DNA of 27,283 bases, from the NCBI GenBank assembly GCA_039000685.1, contig JAWBNW010000007.1:1-27283 (forward strand). The letters run 5' to 3'. Positions 16,301 to 24,296 of the stretch are shown here, in pieces. Origin of the DNA: JAVZGQ01 sp039000685 (GTDB lineage Archaea > Aenigmatarchaeota > Aenigmatarchaeia > CG10238-14 > SCSR01). Numbering within the stretch: the stretch's first letter is position 1; each line of letters begins with the position of its first letter. The translations under genes and the position numbers were made by a program. Under the pieces are notes generated by a model, which worked only from the letters and a program-made list of their open reading frames with translations, was not told the origin of the DNA and ran no database searches.

Positions 16301-16746
16301 GTGAACAAAGAATAGTTACAAACATAGAAAACGGGACTGTGATAGACCATATTCCCGCTGGGAAAGGATTGAAAGTTTTTGAGATATTGAAATTGGGAAA
16401 ACATGGGGACAGAAATGTTATTTTAATAAATACTTTCAGCAAGAAGATGGGAAGGAAAGACGTGATTAAAGTAGAGAATAAAGAAATGGAAGAAAATGAA
16501 ATAAACAAGATCGCTTTGGTAGCCCCAAATGCTACAGTCTCTATAATAAAAAATTGGGAAGTTGTTGAAAAGAAAAAAGTTGTTTTGCCAGATATTCTTG
16601 AAAATGTTTTAACTTGTCCGAACAAGAATTGTATAACCAATTCTGATGAAAATGTGAAAAGCAAGTTCATAGTTGAAAAAAAAGAACCACTCAAGTTAAG
16701 ATGTTGGTATTGTGAAAGGATCTTTGGAATAGAAGAAATTTTATAG
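16297..16746 (+). CDS. pyrI: Aspartate carbamoyltransferase regulatory subunit, 149 aa
   Basis: Regulatory chain that binds nucleotides and holds the catalytic trimers together through a zinc domain. Allosteric domain residues 1-98 include GTVIDHIPAGKGLKV and NKIALVAPNATVSII. Zinc ligands are C107 and C112 (CPNKNC) and C136 and C139 (CWYC). Length is typical (about 150). It follows pyrB with an ATGA-type overlap. Its TAG stop overlaps the 3' end of the convergent tRNA-Gln by 3 bases. Presence of PyrI predicts feedback control of this ATCase by nucleotides. Confidence 0.95.
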   Translation: MSEQRIVTNIENGTVIDHIPAGKGLKVFEILKLGKHGDRNVILINTFSKKMGRKDVIKVENKEMEENEINKIALVAPNATVSIIKNWEVVEKKKVVLPDILENVLTCPNKNCITNSDENVKSKFIVEKKEPLKLRCWYCERIFGIEEIL

Positions 16747-16833
16747 CCCCGGCCAGATTCGAACTGGCGTGTTCAGGTCCAGAGCCTGACATTCAAGGCT
16801 TTTAAACTTCCTTGACCACTAGATGACGGGGCT
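16744..16833 (-). tRNA. tRNA-Gln (CUG), interrupted by a 17-nt intron in the D arm
   Basis: Acceptor AGCCCCG/CGGGGCT, discriminator A, no CCA. Anticodon stem TCAGG/CCTGA encloses CTCTGGA (CTG), and T arm is GCCAG-TTCGAAT-CTGGC. Removal of 16792-16808 gives D stem ATCT/GGAT and a 73-nt tRNA. The intron site equals that of tRNA-Val (24/25). Confidence 0.92.
16792..16808 (-). other. Predicted 17-nt tRNA-Gln intron (position 24/25)
   Basis: Central helix CAAG with CTTG (4 bp, extendable to TCAAGG/CCTTGA), bulges GAA and AAT. Cutting after the second base of each bulge joins GGA to TG and rebuilds a normal D stem. Confidence 0.8.
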
Positions 16834-16974
16834 ATTAGTCACATATTTAAATTTAATTTTGCAAATAAATTTAAGATTGGAATGATTGGTGAGTGCCAAA
16901 CACTGTTTTAAATCTCTTCTTTTCTTGATTACCAATAAAACTCTAGAAAATATAAAAAGAATTATGGTGGTTTG

Positions 16975-18894
16975 ATGAGAATCTTGCAAACTCATTCAGA
17001 CTGGATTGAATATGAGCCGATAAAAAAGGAAATTTCCCAAGCTGAAGATGTTGAGAAGAAAGTATACAAACTTGAAGAAGTTCTTGTTGCTTTCACTGCT
17101 GTTGAAGAAGGCGATGATGAAAAAATTGCAAAACTAGCTGTGGAAGAAATAAAAGAATTCATGAAAAATTTGAAGATAAACAAGCTTTTGATTTATCCTT
17201 TTGTCCATTTGTCGAACAAGCCAGCAAAACCTTCAGAGGCTTTGAAAATCCTTAGGGCTATGGAAGCTTATGCAAAGGAATTGAAGATAGAAACTTACAG
17301 AGCACCTTTTGGTTGGAACAAGAGAATCACCAACGCTGTAAAGGGACATCCTTTGGCAGAGCAGTCGAAAATTTTTGTTGCTGGTGAAAGGAAGGAAGAG
17401 GAGGAAGTTAAGGAGGAAGTTAAAAAGGAAAAATTCCATCGCTTCTTCATAATTGATGTTGATGGTGAAGAATATGAAGTTGACAAAAAGAACTGGAAAA
17501 GTTGTAAGATTTTCTCTAAAAAAGAGAAAAGATATGAGTGTTTGAAAATTTTCGTGAGAAATGAACTTGAAGGGAATCCACCAAAAAGAAAGCAACCTAA
17601 ACATATAGAACTCATGAGGAAACTTGAGTTAGTTGATTATTGTCCTGAGAGTGATGTCGGAAACATGAAACTGTATCCGAACGGTGTTTTGATGAAAGAC
17701 TTGATAATGGATTATGCTTTATACAAGATTGCTATACCTTTAGGTGCAATGAAGATGCAAAACCCACTATTATACAGAACTGATGTGGAAGAAATCAAAA
17801 AGCTTCAAGGCGAATTCCATGAAAGGGATTATACAGTAGAAGAAAAGGTTCCGCTTGTTTTAAGGTTTGCCAGTGATCCCGGGGCTTTCCCATTTGTTCA
17901 AAAACTTGTTTTCACTTACAAGAACATGCCTGTGAAAGTTTATGAAGAGGCAATTTGTTTTAGGAAAGAGAAAAAAGGTGAGCTTTCTGGTTTAATGAGG
18001 GTTAGAAACTTTTGGATGACAGATCAACACGTCCTTTGTGCTGATGAAGATCAAGCAAAAAAAGTTTATGAAGAACTTTCTCTACTCTTTGCAAAACTCA
18101 TGAATGAAACCCTAGCAAAAGAGCATTGGGTTTTGGGTTTTGAAATTGTCGAAAGCTTTTATGAAAAATATAAAGAATTTTTCAAGGAAATAGTCAAGAA
18201 AATCAAGGTACCTGCTTTCTTCAAGATGATGAAAGAAATGTCACACTACTATGCTTTCAAGAATGAATACCAAGCTATCTTTCTGGATGGAAACAATTTG
18301 CAAATTTCAACCGTACAGTGGGATGTTAAAAACGGGGAGAGATTCAACATTTGTTTTACAGACAAAGATGGTAAGAAAGTTCCTGTTCCATTTATAATTC
18401 ATGCTTCTTCTTTTGGCAGCATAGAAAGAGCTATGGCAGCTATTCTTGAAACTGGGGCTTGGATGGAAGAAGAAGATAAGGCTCCCATGCTTCCAATTTG
18501 GCTTTCTCCTGAACAAGTCAGGCTAATTCCTGTTAGCTGTGAGAAGCACTTGAAAAAATGTGAGGAAATTGCAAAAATTCTAGAAAAAGAAAAAATAAGA
18601 GTTGGAATTGATGATAGAGAACTAACTGTTCCAAAAAAAGTTTTCGAGGCGAAGAGGAGCTGGATTCCTTACATAATTGTCGTGGGAGATAAAGAATTGA
18701 AATCAGAAAAGCTTCCGGTTGTTATCAGAGAAAAATCTTCTACCAAAAAAGAGTTTAGGGAAGAGATGGGTTTGAAAGAATTTTTGAAAGAAATAAGAGA
18801 AAAAACTGCTGACATGCCATTCAGACCTTTATACATACCAAGAGAGCTTTCTAAAAGAGTTGTTTTTGTTCCTTGGGGAGCTAAAGCCATTTAA
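16975..18894 (+). CDS. thrS: Threonyl-tRNA synthetase, archaeal type, 639 aa
   Basis: Charges tRNA-Thr. The N-terminal archaeal editing domain (about 1-140; RILQTHSDWIEYEP, YPFVHLSNKPAKP, APFGWNKRITNAVKGHPLAE) resembles D-aminoacyl-tRNA deacylase and removes mischarged Ser. The class II core (about 215-530) contains CFRKEKKGELSGLMRVRNF (motif 2) and the His ligands in MTDQH and FIIHASSFGSIERA; the anticodon-binding domain ends the protein. The zinc-ligand Cys of the E. coli enzyme (MNCPGH) aligns with Asp 301 (ASDPGAF). ATG 16975 is preferred over TTG 16972; a TATA box near 16951 implies a leaderless mRNA. It is convergent with the leftward regulator, overlapping by 4 bases. Confidence 0.93.
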   Translation: MRILQTHSDWIEYEPIKKEISQAEDVEKKVYKLEEVLVAFTAVEEGDDEKIAKLAVEEIKEFMKNLKINKLLIYPFVHLSNKPAKPSEALKILRAMEAYAKELKIETYRAPFGWNKRITNAVKGHPLAEQSKIFVAGERKEEEEVKEEVKKEKFHRFFIIDVDGEEYEVDKKNWKSCKIFSKKEKRYECLKIFVRNELEGNPPKRKQPKHIELMRKLELVDYCPESDVGNMKLYPNGVLMKDLIMDYALYKIAIPLGAMKMQNPLLYRTDVEEIKKLQGEFHERDYTVEEKVPLVLRFASDPGAFPFVQKLVFTYKNMPVKVYEEAICFRKEKKGELSGLMRVRNFWMTDQHVLCADEDQAKKVYEELSLLFAKLMNETLAKEHWVLGFEIVESFYEKYKEFFKEIVKKIKVPAFFKMMKEMSHYYAFKNEYQAIFLDGNNLQISTVQWDVKNGERFNICFTDKDGKKVPVPFIIHASSFGSIERAMAAILETGAWMEEEDKAPMLPIWLSPEQVRLIPVSCEKHLKKCEEIAKILEKEKIRVGIDDRELTVPKKVFEAKRSWIPYIIVVGDKELKSEKLPVVIREKSSTKKEFREEMGLKEFLKEIREKTADMPFRPLYIPRELSKRVVFVPWGAKAI

Positions 18895-19706
18895 CCTATT
18901 GGCTTTGAGTGCTGCCATACAAGCTTGAAAAGAGGAGAAAGAACATTTCCTGCTGCATGCTCACTCTTGCTCCAGAGTGCCAAATCCTGGGTTGAATGAA
19001 CTTTCGTGTCTGTCAGAGAAAGAACGAACTGCTTGTCATCTATTACACAAAATCTTCCTGCCAAGTCAACATCCTTTTCATCTAAGACCCTTATCTCGGC
19101 TATACCACTCAAAGCTTTTATTGCCTCACTTGCTTTTTCTCTTCCACTTGTCGCTATCTTTATGCTTACGCCATTCTCCTTGGCTTTCCTTAAAGTATCT
19201 AGATGATTTGTGGTTAGCTCAATCAAACCTTCTGGTGTCGTGACGATTGCTATCTGCTTGTTTGCATCTCTAAACATGGAAGTAAGCTGCTGTTGTAATG
19301 TATATTTTCCTTTCAAGGCTCCTGTCATCTCTTCTGGTGAAACTATCTTTAGACCGTGTGAGAAAATCTCATTTAACTCTTTTATCACTGGGCTTGATTT
19401 AAGCTCTTCTATTCTTTCCATTCTATCTCTAAGCTCTTCTTCTATCTTTGCCTTTGCCTTTTCCAAAGCTTCTTCGGGAGGAATTGCCACATACTTCAAA
19501 GGCTTGCTGGACTGAACAACAACAAATCCTTTCTCTGCCAAACTCTGTAAGACATCGTAAGTTCTTGACCTTGGGACATTTGCTATTGTCGAAAGCTCAC
19601 CCGCAGTGCTTGTCCCTCTTGCTAAAAGAGCTACCCAGAGCCTTCTCTCATATAAATTCAATCCTATTCCCCGCAAAGCTTCCATGGTTTTGTTCGATGC
19701 TAGCAT
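18891..19706 (-). CDS. TrmB-family transcriptional regulator, 271 aa
   Basis: The N-terminal winged helix (about 8-75; GLNLYERRLWVALLARG, TAGELSTIANVPRSRTYDVL, LAEKGFVVVQ) is the TrmB DNA-binding domain. A coiled linker (about 85-115) and a C-terminal sensor-like domain (about 130-260; IAIVTTPEGLIEL, GVSIKIATSG, FCVIDDKQFVLSL) follow, like the phospholipase-D-like domain seen in TrmB relatives. Archaeal TrmB proteins usually respond to sugars; the ligand here is unknown. ATG 19706 follows AGAGGT by 6 bases; TTG 19709 is a less likely start. It lies downstream of the DNA ligase gene on the same strand. Confidence 0.88.
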   Translation of the reverse strand: MLASNKTMEALRGIGLNLYERRLWVALLARGTSTAGELSTIANVPRSRTYDVLQSLAEKGFVVVQSSKPLKYVAIPPEEALEKAKAKIEEELRDRMERIEELKSSPVIKELNEIFSHGLKIVSPEEMTGALKGKYTLQQQLTSMFRDANKQIAIVTTPEGLIELTTNHLDTLRKAKENGVSIKIATSGREKASEAIKALSGIAEIRVLDEKDVDLAGRFCVIDDKQFVLSLTDTKVHSTQDLALWSKSEHAAGNVLSPLFKLVWQHSKPIG

Positions 19707-19798
19707 CAAAATACCTCTGTTTTAACTATTAAGTGATTTAATATTTAAGGTTTTATATTTTACTGTAGTCTAAAAAACAATTTAAAGTTTTACTCATT

Positions 19799-19823
19799 CA
19801 TAGAACATATCTAATTTTCTATG
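19799..19823. repeat. Inverted repeat between lig and the TrmB gene
   Basis: CATAGAA (19799-19805) and TTCTATG (19817-19823) form a perfect 7-bp inverted repeat with an 11-base spacer. It lies 14 bases beyond the ligase stop and about 93 bases before the regulator start, in AT-rich sequence. It could be an operator or part of the ligase 3' end. Confidence 0.35.
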
Positions 19824-19836
19824 TTTGTGTAGAAAA

Positions 19837-21546
19837 TCATCCAGCTTTTCCTTGACTTTCAAAAAGAGCTTTGAGCCTGTCTAATGTGTCTGCCTCTTCT
19901 GCCGATTTGTCTGGCGTCCTATCCCTTATGAACCTTGGAAATCTTAAAGCAAAGCCAGACTCGTAATTTGGAGATCTTTGAATCTCTTGATATCCAACTT
20001 CTATCACAACTTTTGGCCTCACCCTTACCGTCTTTCCTTTCTCCTCTATTATCAAAGGTTTCAAAACTTCAGTCATTTGCTGGTACTCTTCTTCTGTTAA
20101 GCCTGTGGACATCATCCCGCATCTCAAGAATTTTCCGGTATCGGGATCTCTGCAAGCAAGCTCGAAGCTCGTGAGCCACTTTGTCCTGGCACCCTCACCC
20201 CATGTAGCTCCAACTATGACCAAATCCAGAGTTTCCATTATTGGCTTAATTTTATACATCGTGCCAACATGTCTACCAAACACATATTTTGAGCCGAGAA
20301 CTTTTAGCATCAGTCCTTCTTGCTTAGCTTCCAAGGCCTCTTTGTAAAACTTTTCAATTTCTTTCACTTTGTCACTTATTATCTGCTTTGCAAGCTGGAT
20401 CTTTCCCGGTATTGTCTTCACTATTTTCTCCAAAATTTCTCTCCTTTTCACAAAAGGCTTGTCAAAAAGAGGTTTGCCATCAAGATAAATTACATCGAAC
20501 AAATTCAATTGGACGGGTATTTCTTTTACCATTTTCTCTATCTCATATTTTCTATGAATTCTTTGGGAAAGAACTTGAAATGGTAGAGGGACACCTGCCT
20601 TTGGATTTATTGCCAAAGCTTCCCCTTCGACTATACACTCCTTTGCTTTCAAGCCCTTTTTACAAAGTTCTACCAAATCCGGAAACTGTTTGGTCACATC
20701 TTCAAGCCTTCTCGTGTATATCCAGATTTGATCTCCTTTCTTTTGAATTTCAGCATGCATGCCATCATACTTGTATTCTGCTGCGACTTTTCCAAATTCT
20801 TTCACGATTTCTTCTATACTTTCAGCTTTTTCACCAAGCATGACTTGAATTGGTTTTCCGAGTTGTATTTTTGCTTTTTTCAAACCTTCTATTCCTTCTT
20901 CCTTGGCAATTCTTGCAACTTCGGCAAAATCAGAAAGGATGTTCCAAGCATAATCCACCGCTTGTGTCGCTTCTTCTTTCTCTTCTTTATTCATTCCTTC
21001 TTTAAGGAGGAAGGCTTGAACTATCGCATCTCTTATCAAGCCTTCAGCGACACCAACTCTCAACTCACCCAAAATTGTTCTGACTATATACCTTGCCTCT
21101 TTCGGCTTTGCTGAAACTATTAGCTCCACAATCAGACTCAATTTCCTTTCTTGAGAACCTTCACCTGTTATCGTAGCCAACTTTTGCAGGTTTTCAAAAA
21201 CAAATTTAACTGTAAGCTTTTTAGTCAAAAGCGTTGCTTGTTTTCTTGATTTTATACATTCTTCAGCAACTAGCCCAAGATCACCTAGTCTTGCGAATCT
21301 TTTTTCTATTTCTTCTGGTTTAAAGCCGGTTGCTTTTGAAATTGCTCTGATCATCATTTGAGTCGCTATTCCAAGCTCGAGTTGAGTGAATTTTGGGTAA
21401 ACTATGCCCTGAACTAGTAAAACTATCTTTGGGAGTTCTTCTGTTTCTGTTTTTCTAAAAAGTTCTGCCAGAATTTCAGTTTTCTTAAGTTTCGCTGAAA
21501 CTCTTTCTAATCTCTCATAGTAGTCTGTCAAAACTGAATAATCCAT
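19837..21546 (-). CDS. lig: ATP-dependent DNA ligase, 569 aa
   Basis: Seals nicks in replication and repair using ATP. The N-terminal helical DNA-binding domain comes first (about 1-210; EARYIVRTILGELRVGVAEGL). The adenylation domain carries nucleophile Lys in EYKYDGMHAEIQ (K259 from this start), EGEALAINP, and GLMLKVLGSKYVFGR. The OB-fold domain has LDLVIVGATWGEGART, and the C-terminal stretch LRFPRFIRDRTPDKSAEEAD is typical of archaeal replicative ligases. Length is usual (550-600). ATG 21546 sits right behind GGTGAG, so I prefer it over ATG 21558. It is divergent from the small zinc-ribbon gene. Confidence 0.95.
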   Translation of the reverse strand: MDYSVLTDYYERLERVSAKLKKTEILAELFRKTETEELPKIVLLVQGIVYPKFTQLELGIATQMMIRAISKATGFKPEEIEKRFARLGDLGLVAEECIKSRKQATLLTKKLTVKFVFENLQKLATITGEGSQERKLSLIVELIVSAKPKEARYIVRTILGELRVGVAEGLIRDAIVQAFLLKEGMNKEEKEEATQAVDYAWNILSDFAEVARIAKEEGIEGLKKAKIQLGKPIQVMLGEKAESIEEIVKEFGKVAAEYKYDGMHAEIQKKGDQIWIYTRRLEDVTKQFPDLVELCKKGLKAKECIVEGEALAINPKAGVPLPFQVLSQRIHRKYEIEKMVKEIPVQLNLFDVIYLDGKPLFDKPFVKRREILEKIVKTIPGKIQLAKQIISDKVKEIEKFYKEALEAKQEGLMLKVLGSKYVFGRHVGTMYKIKPIMETLDLVIVGATWGEGARTKWLTSFELACRDPDTGKFLRCGMMSTGLTEEEYQQMTEVLKPLIIEEKGKTVRVRPKVVIEVGYQEIQRSPNYESGFALRFPRFIRDRTPDKSAEEADTLDRLKALFESQGKAG

Positions 21547-21588
21547 GCTCACCAACATTTAATAGTTGTCTGTCTATAATTATGTTTT

Positions 21589-21747
21589 ATGGTTAGGAGA
21601 AGTTGGACCTTTGGTTTATGTGAAAGTTGCTTAAAAAATTCACATGAAGAAGTTAAAATGATAAAAATTGTCTTGGTTTCTGATGAAGGAAACAAAGAAG
21701 AAGAGATGTGGTGTTGTCCTGTTTGTGGAGCAACCAAAAGACTTTAA
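21589..21747 (+). CDS. Small zinc-ribbon protein, 52 aa
   Basis: ATG 21589 to TAA 21745-21747. Two CxxC knuckles, CESC (residues 11-14) and CPVC (43-46, preceded by another Cys at 42), about 28 residues apart, make a clear zinc ribbon; the middle strand IKIVLVSDEGN is beta-like. TATA-like TATAATTAT lies just upstream, between this gene and the divergent ligase. A role in nucleic acid or protein binding is usual for such ribbons; the partner is unknown. Confidence 0.7.
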   Translation: MVRRSWTFGLCESCLKNSHEEVKMIKIVLVSDEGNKEEEMWCCPVCGATKRL

Positions 21748-21777
21748 TTGTTAAAATAGAAAGTTTTATTAGAGAAG

Positions 21778-22434
21778 ATGAATATTTTTGATGCAATAGT
21801 TAACAGAAAAACTGTGATAAAGTTCAAAAAAGATCCTGTAGATGATAAACTTATTGGCGTCATGTTGTACATGGCGACTCATGCTCACTCTGCTGGTGAA
21901 AATCAAGAATGGAATTTTATTGTCGTGAGAGATGAAGATAGGAAAGGAAAACTTTACAAAGCTGCTTTGGAACACCCTCTTTTGAAAGAAGCTCCTGTCT
22001 GTATAGTTGTTTGTGCTGACTTGGAAAAAGCAAGCTTAAGATTTCAAAAAAGAGGAGAGGTTTTTTATTCTGTTCAAGATACCGCAGCAGCGACCATGCT
22101 CATGCTTGTGACAGCAAATGCCCTGGGTCTCGGAGCAGCATGGATTGGGTCCTTTGATGAAGAAATGGTCAAGGATGCTTTATATCTTCCTGATAAACTG
22201 AGACCAGTGGCAATAGTGGCAGTTGGTTATCCGGAAAAAGCAGAAGAAAGAAAAGAAAGAATTCCATTCGATAATTTAACTTGGTACAATATATATGGAA
22301 AAAAATATGAATTTTCCTATCTCTTCCAGCCTGGGGCAAGAAAAGAAGTTGAAATAAAACCAGTGGGAAATTTGATTGAAGATGCTCTGAAAAAATTGAA
22401 GGAAGATTTTTTGAAAAAGATGAAGAAAGAATGA
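21778..22434 (+). CDS. Nitroreductase-family FMN oxidoreductase, 218 aa
   Basis: A flavin-binding nitroreductase fold that uses NAD(P)H to reduce small molecules; the true substrate is not shown. The N-terminal segment FDAIVNRKTVIKFKKDPVDD is the usual FMN-phosphate region (Arg-x-x-x-x-x-Phe pattern, with Lys 14). The central VQDTAAATMLMLVTANALGLGAAWIGSF and the C-terminal PVAIVAVGYPEKAEERKERIPF are diagnostic. The last 40 residues form a Lys-rich helical tail beyond the usual fold. Spacing of 30 bases after the zinc-ribbon gene allows co-transcription. Confidence 0.88.
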   Translation: MNIFDAIVNRKTVIKFKKDPVDDKLIGVMLYMATHAHSAGENQEWNFIVVRDEDRKGKLYKAALEHPLLKEAPVCIVVCADLEKASLRFQKRGEVFYSVQDTAAATMLMLVTANALGLGAAWIGSFDEEMVKDALYLPDKLRPVAIVAVGYPEKAEERKERIPFDNLTWYNIYGKKYEFSYLFQPGARKEVEIKPVGNLIEDALKKLKEDFLKKMKKE

Positions 22435-22476
22435 ATTTAATTAATTTAAAGATTCAATTAAATATATAGTGGTGAA

Positions 22477-23931
22477 ATGAAAATCAGAGCTCTTTTGATA
22501 CTATCTCTTATGGTTCTGCTGGTTTTCAACGGTGCTCTCGCAGCTGGAGAAGTCAGTTTATCTTTAAGCACAAAAATTCTAACCGCTTATACGGGCGAGT
22601 CTGCAAGTGCCGAAATAACCGTGAAAAACAATCAGGCTTTCAGAGACACTTTTTCTCTATCAGTCTTTCCACCATATCGTTATGGTATTGTAGTAAATTT
22701 GGAAAAATACAGCTTAACACTAAATCCGGGCGAGAGCAAAACTCTGAAAATTTATTTTGAAATACCGGAATGTGCTGAAGAAACTTCGGCTTCTTTTTCT
22801 ATAACTGTGATGTCAACAAAAAATAGTGAGGTTAGTGATTCGAAAAATTTGATACTTGAGACCATAAGAAAACATGGTGTTTGCATTTATGAAGCAAGGT
22901 TGAACAAACAAATATTCGAGCAGCTCGGAGAATGTCTTCAAGTTGAAATTGTTTTAAAAAATCCTTCTCAAAGCATTTCCCAACCATTCAGCTTACAAAC
23001 CAACATACTTTTTGATAAAGAATCTGTAGCAAGATTTGATCATAATATAGAAGCAATGGAGGGCAAAAGCACAAAAACAATTTGGCATGCGTTTTTAATT
23101 GACAAGTATAAAAAACCTGGCACTTACACCGTTGAGGTCTTGCTTAAAGATAAATATGGGGGTGTGGTGAGCCAGAAAAAATTAAACTTCAAAATCCTGA
23201 CGATAAATGCAACTGAAAAGCTAAATTATTTACCAATTAGTAAGAGTGTGAAATATGGTTTATTCGTTCAAACTATAGAAATAAATGTAAGCAATGAAGG
23301 AAATGTTCCGACTGGAAGCTTCTATGTCTCAGAGAGCATCCCAATTTTCATGAAACCTTTCTTTTTCCCGAAAAAAGAGCCTGTTACTGAAGAAACAAAA
23401 GAAAACAGAGTTATTTACAGCTGGCTTGTGCCTTCTTTAAGTCCGGGAAATGTTTACACGATAACTTATGAGATAAGTACTTGGAATGCTGTTTTGATAG
23501 CTATAGTTTTGATAGTTATCATAATTTACGCGTTTGTAAACATTTTCAACATAAGTATCGAGAAGAAACACAAAGTAACTGGCCCAATAACAAAAGATAG
23601 GGAAATTACCGTGATGGTTGAAGTGAAGAACAGAAGCAGGCATGAGATAAAAGATGTTATTGTCAGGGACTTTGTGCCTGGAATAGCGACTGTAGTTGAA
23701 AAGTTTGACACATTGAGACCGAGTTTGAGAAAAATTGCAAATGGTACTGAACTTGTTTGGAAAATAAATTCTTTGGTTCCTGGAGATGAGAGAGTTCTAA
23801 CTTATAGAATTAGACCAATAATTGATGTTGTCGGGACTCTAAAACTTCCAAAAGCTTACTTGAAGTTTATGGACAAGAAAAAGGAAATTAAAAAAATCTT
23901 GTCAAAATCTACTTATATTAAAACTGGATAA
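22477..23931 (+). CDS. Membrane protein with Ig-like (NEW3/DUF11-type) domains, 484 aa
   Basis: Signal peptide (residues 1-22, ending GALAAG). Outer Ig-like domains follow: about 25-125 (SAEITVKNNQAFRDTFSL, LNPGESKTLKIYFEIP, a NEW3 pattern) and about 130-330 (VSNEGNVPTGSFYVSE). A membrane helix is at about 338-357 (VLIAIVLIVIIIYAFVNIF). After the helix comes a DUF11-like beta domain (about 370-475; VMVEVKNRSRHEIKDVIVRD, LVPGDERVLTYRIRP) that would be cytoplasmic if the signal peptide is cleaved. The TATA box AATATATA (22461) and GGTGA before ATG support the start. Function unknown; likely an envelope component. Confidence 0.82.
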   Translation: MKIRALLILSLMVLLVFNGALAAGEVSLSLSTKILTAYTGESASAEITVKNNQAFRDTFSLSVFPPYRYGIVVNLEKYSLTLNPGESKTLKIYFEIPECAEETSASFSITVMSTKNSEVSDSKNLILETIRKHGVCIYEARLNKQIFEQLGECLQVEIVLKNPSQSISQPFSLQTNILFDKESVARFDHNIEAMEGKSTKTIWHAFLIDKYKKPGTYTVEVLLKDKYGGVVSQKKLNFKILTINATEKLNYLPISKSVKYGLFVQTIEINVSNEGNVPTGSFYVSESIPIFMKPFFFPKKEPVTEETKENRVIYSWLVPSLSPGNVYTITYEISTWNAVLIAIVLIVIIIYAFVNIFNISIEKKHKVTGPITKDREITVMVEVKNRSRHEIKDVIVRDFVPGIATVVEKFDTLRPSLRKIANGTELVWKINSLVPGDERVLTYRIRPIIDVVGTLKLPKAYLKFMDKKKEIKKILSKSTYIKTG

Positions 23932-23971
23932 ATTTTTTATATTTTCAAAAAATTCTTTTATTAATTGGGAA

Positions 23972-24085
23972 CCCCGGATAGCTCAACGGTAGAGCAACCG
24001 GCTGTAGCTGAGTGCCTTGGCACTTGGTGCCAGCAGTTGCTCACTAGAAACCGGTGGGTTGCTGGTTCAAATCCGGCTCCGGGGA
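23972..24085 (+). tRNA. tRNA-Tyr (GUA) with a 42-nt intron at 37/38
   Basis: Acceptor CCCCGGA/TCCGGGG (the C1-G72 pair typical of archaeal tRNA-Tyr), discriminator A, no CCA. D arm GCTC-AACGGTA-GAGC, anticodon stem ACCGG/CCGGT, loop CTGTAG+A, T arm GCTGG-TTCAAAT-CCGGC. The mature length is 72. The canonical intron is inferred at 24008-24049 and holds the hairpin AGTGCC/GGCACT. Confidence 0.94.
24008..24049 (+). other. tRNA-Tyr intron, canonical position
   Basis: Placed between G37 and A38 by tRNA geometry. Pairing TGAG/CTCA near its ends and an inner hairpin are visible, but a clean bulge-helix-bulge is less obvious here than in the other introns. Boundaries could shift by one or two bases. 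Confidence 0.75.
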
Positions 24086-24191
24086 CTTTTCCCTTCTTGC
24101 AAAAGTTTATTAAGAAGAATCATATTATAATAAATAAGGTGAAAAAATTGGCTAAGAAAAAGAAAAAGCCTGCGAAGCCCTGCTAAATTCT

Positions 24192-24217
24192 GAATTTTTT
24201 ATTTTTTATTTTTTTGT
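24192..24217 (+). terminator. T-rich transcription terminator
   Basis: Three runs of six or seven T separated by A follow tRNA-Tyr and a 12-15-codon Lys-rich stub. T tracts terminate archaeal RNA polymerase without needing a hairpin. Confidence 0.45.
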
Positions 24218-24296
24218 CTAATCATGCCAAGAATAGAAACTGTTTTAATTGAGAAAAAGAAAAATAAATTAAATAAGAATATTTGAGTTATAAAAA

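Noticed and set aside
16834..16974. Possible C/D-box RNA between tRNA-Gln and thrS
   Set aside because: No convincing RUGAUGA and CUGA box pairs with proper spacing were found; the region reads as two divergent promoters.
24139..24186. Tiny Lys/Pro/Ala-rich ORF (GTG or TTG start, 12-15 codons) between tRNA-Tyr and tRNA-Asp
   Set aside because: Has a GGTG ahead of it but is too short and low-complexity to support as a gene.
23965..24186. 73-codon rightward frame across tRNA-Tyr
   Set aside because: Runs through the tRNA and its intron; coding would be incidental.
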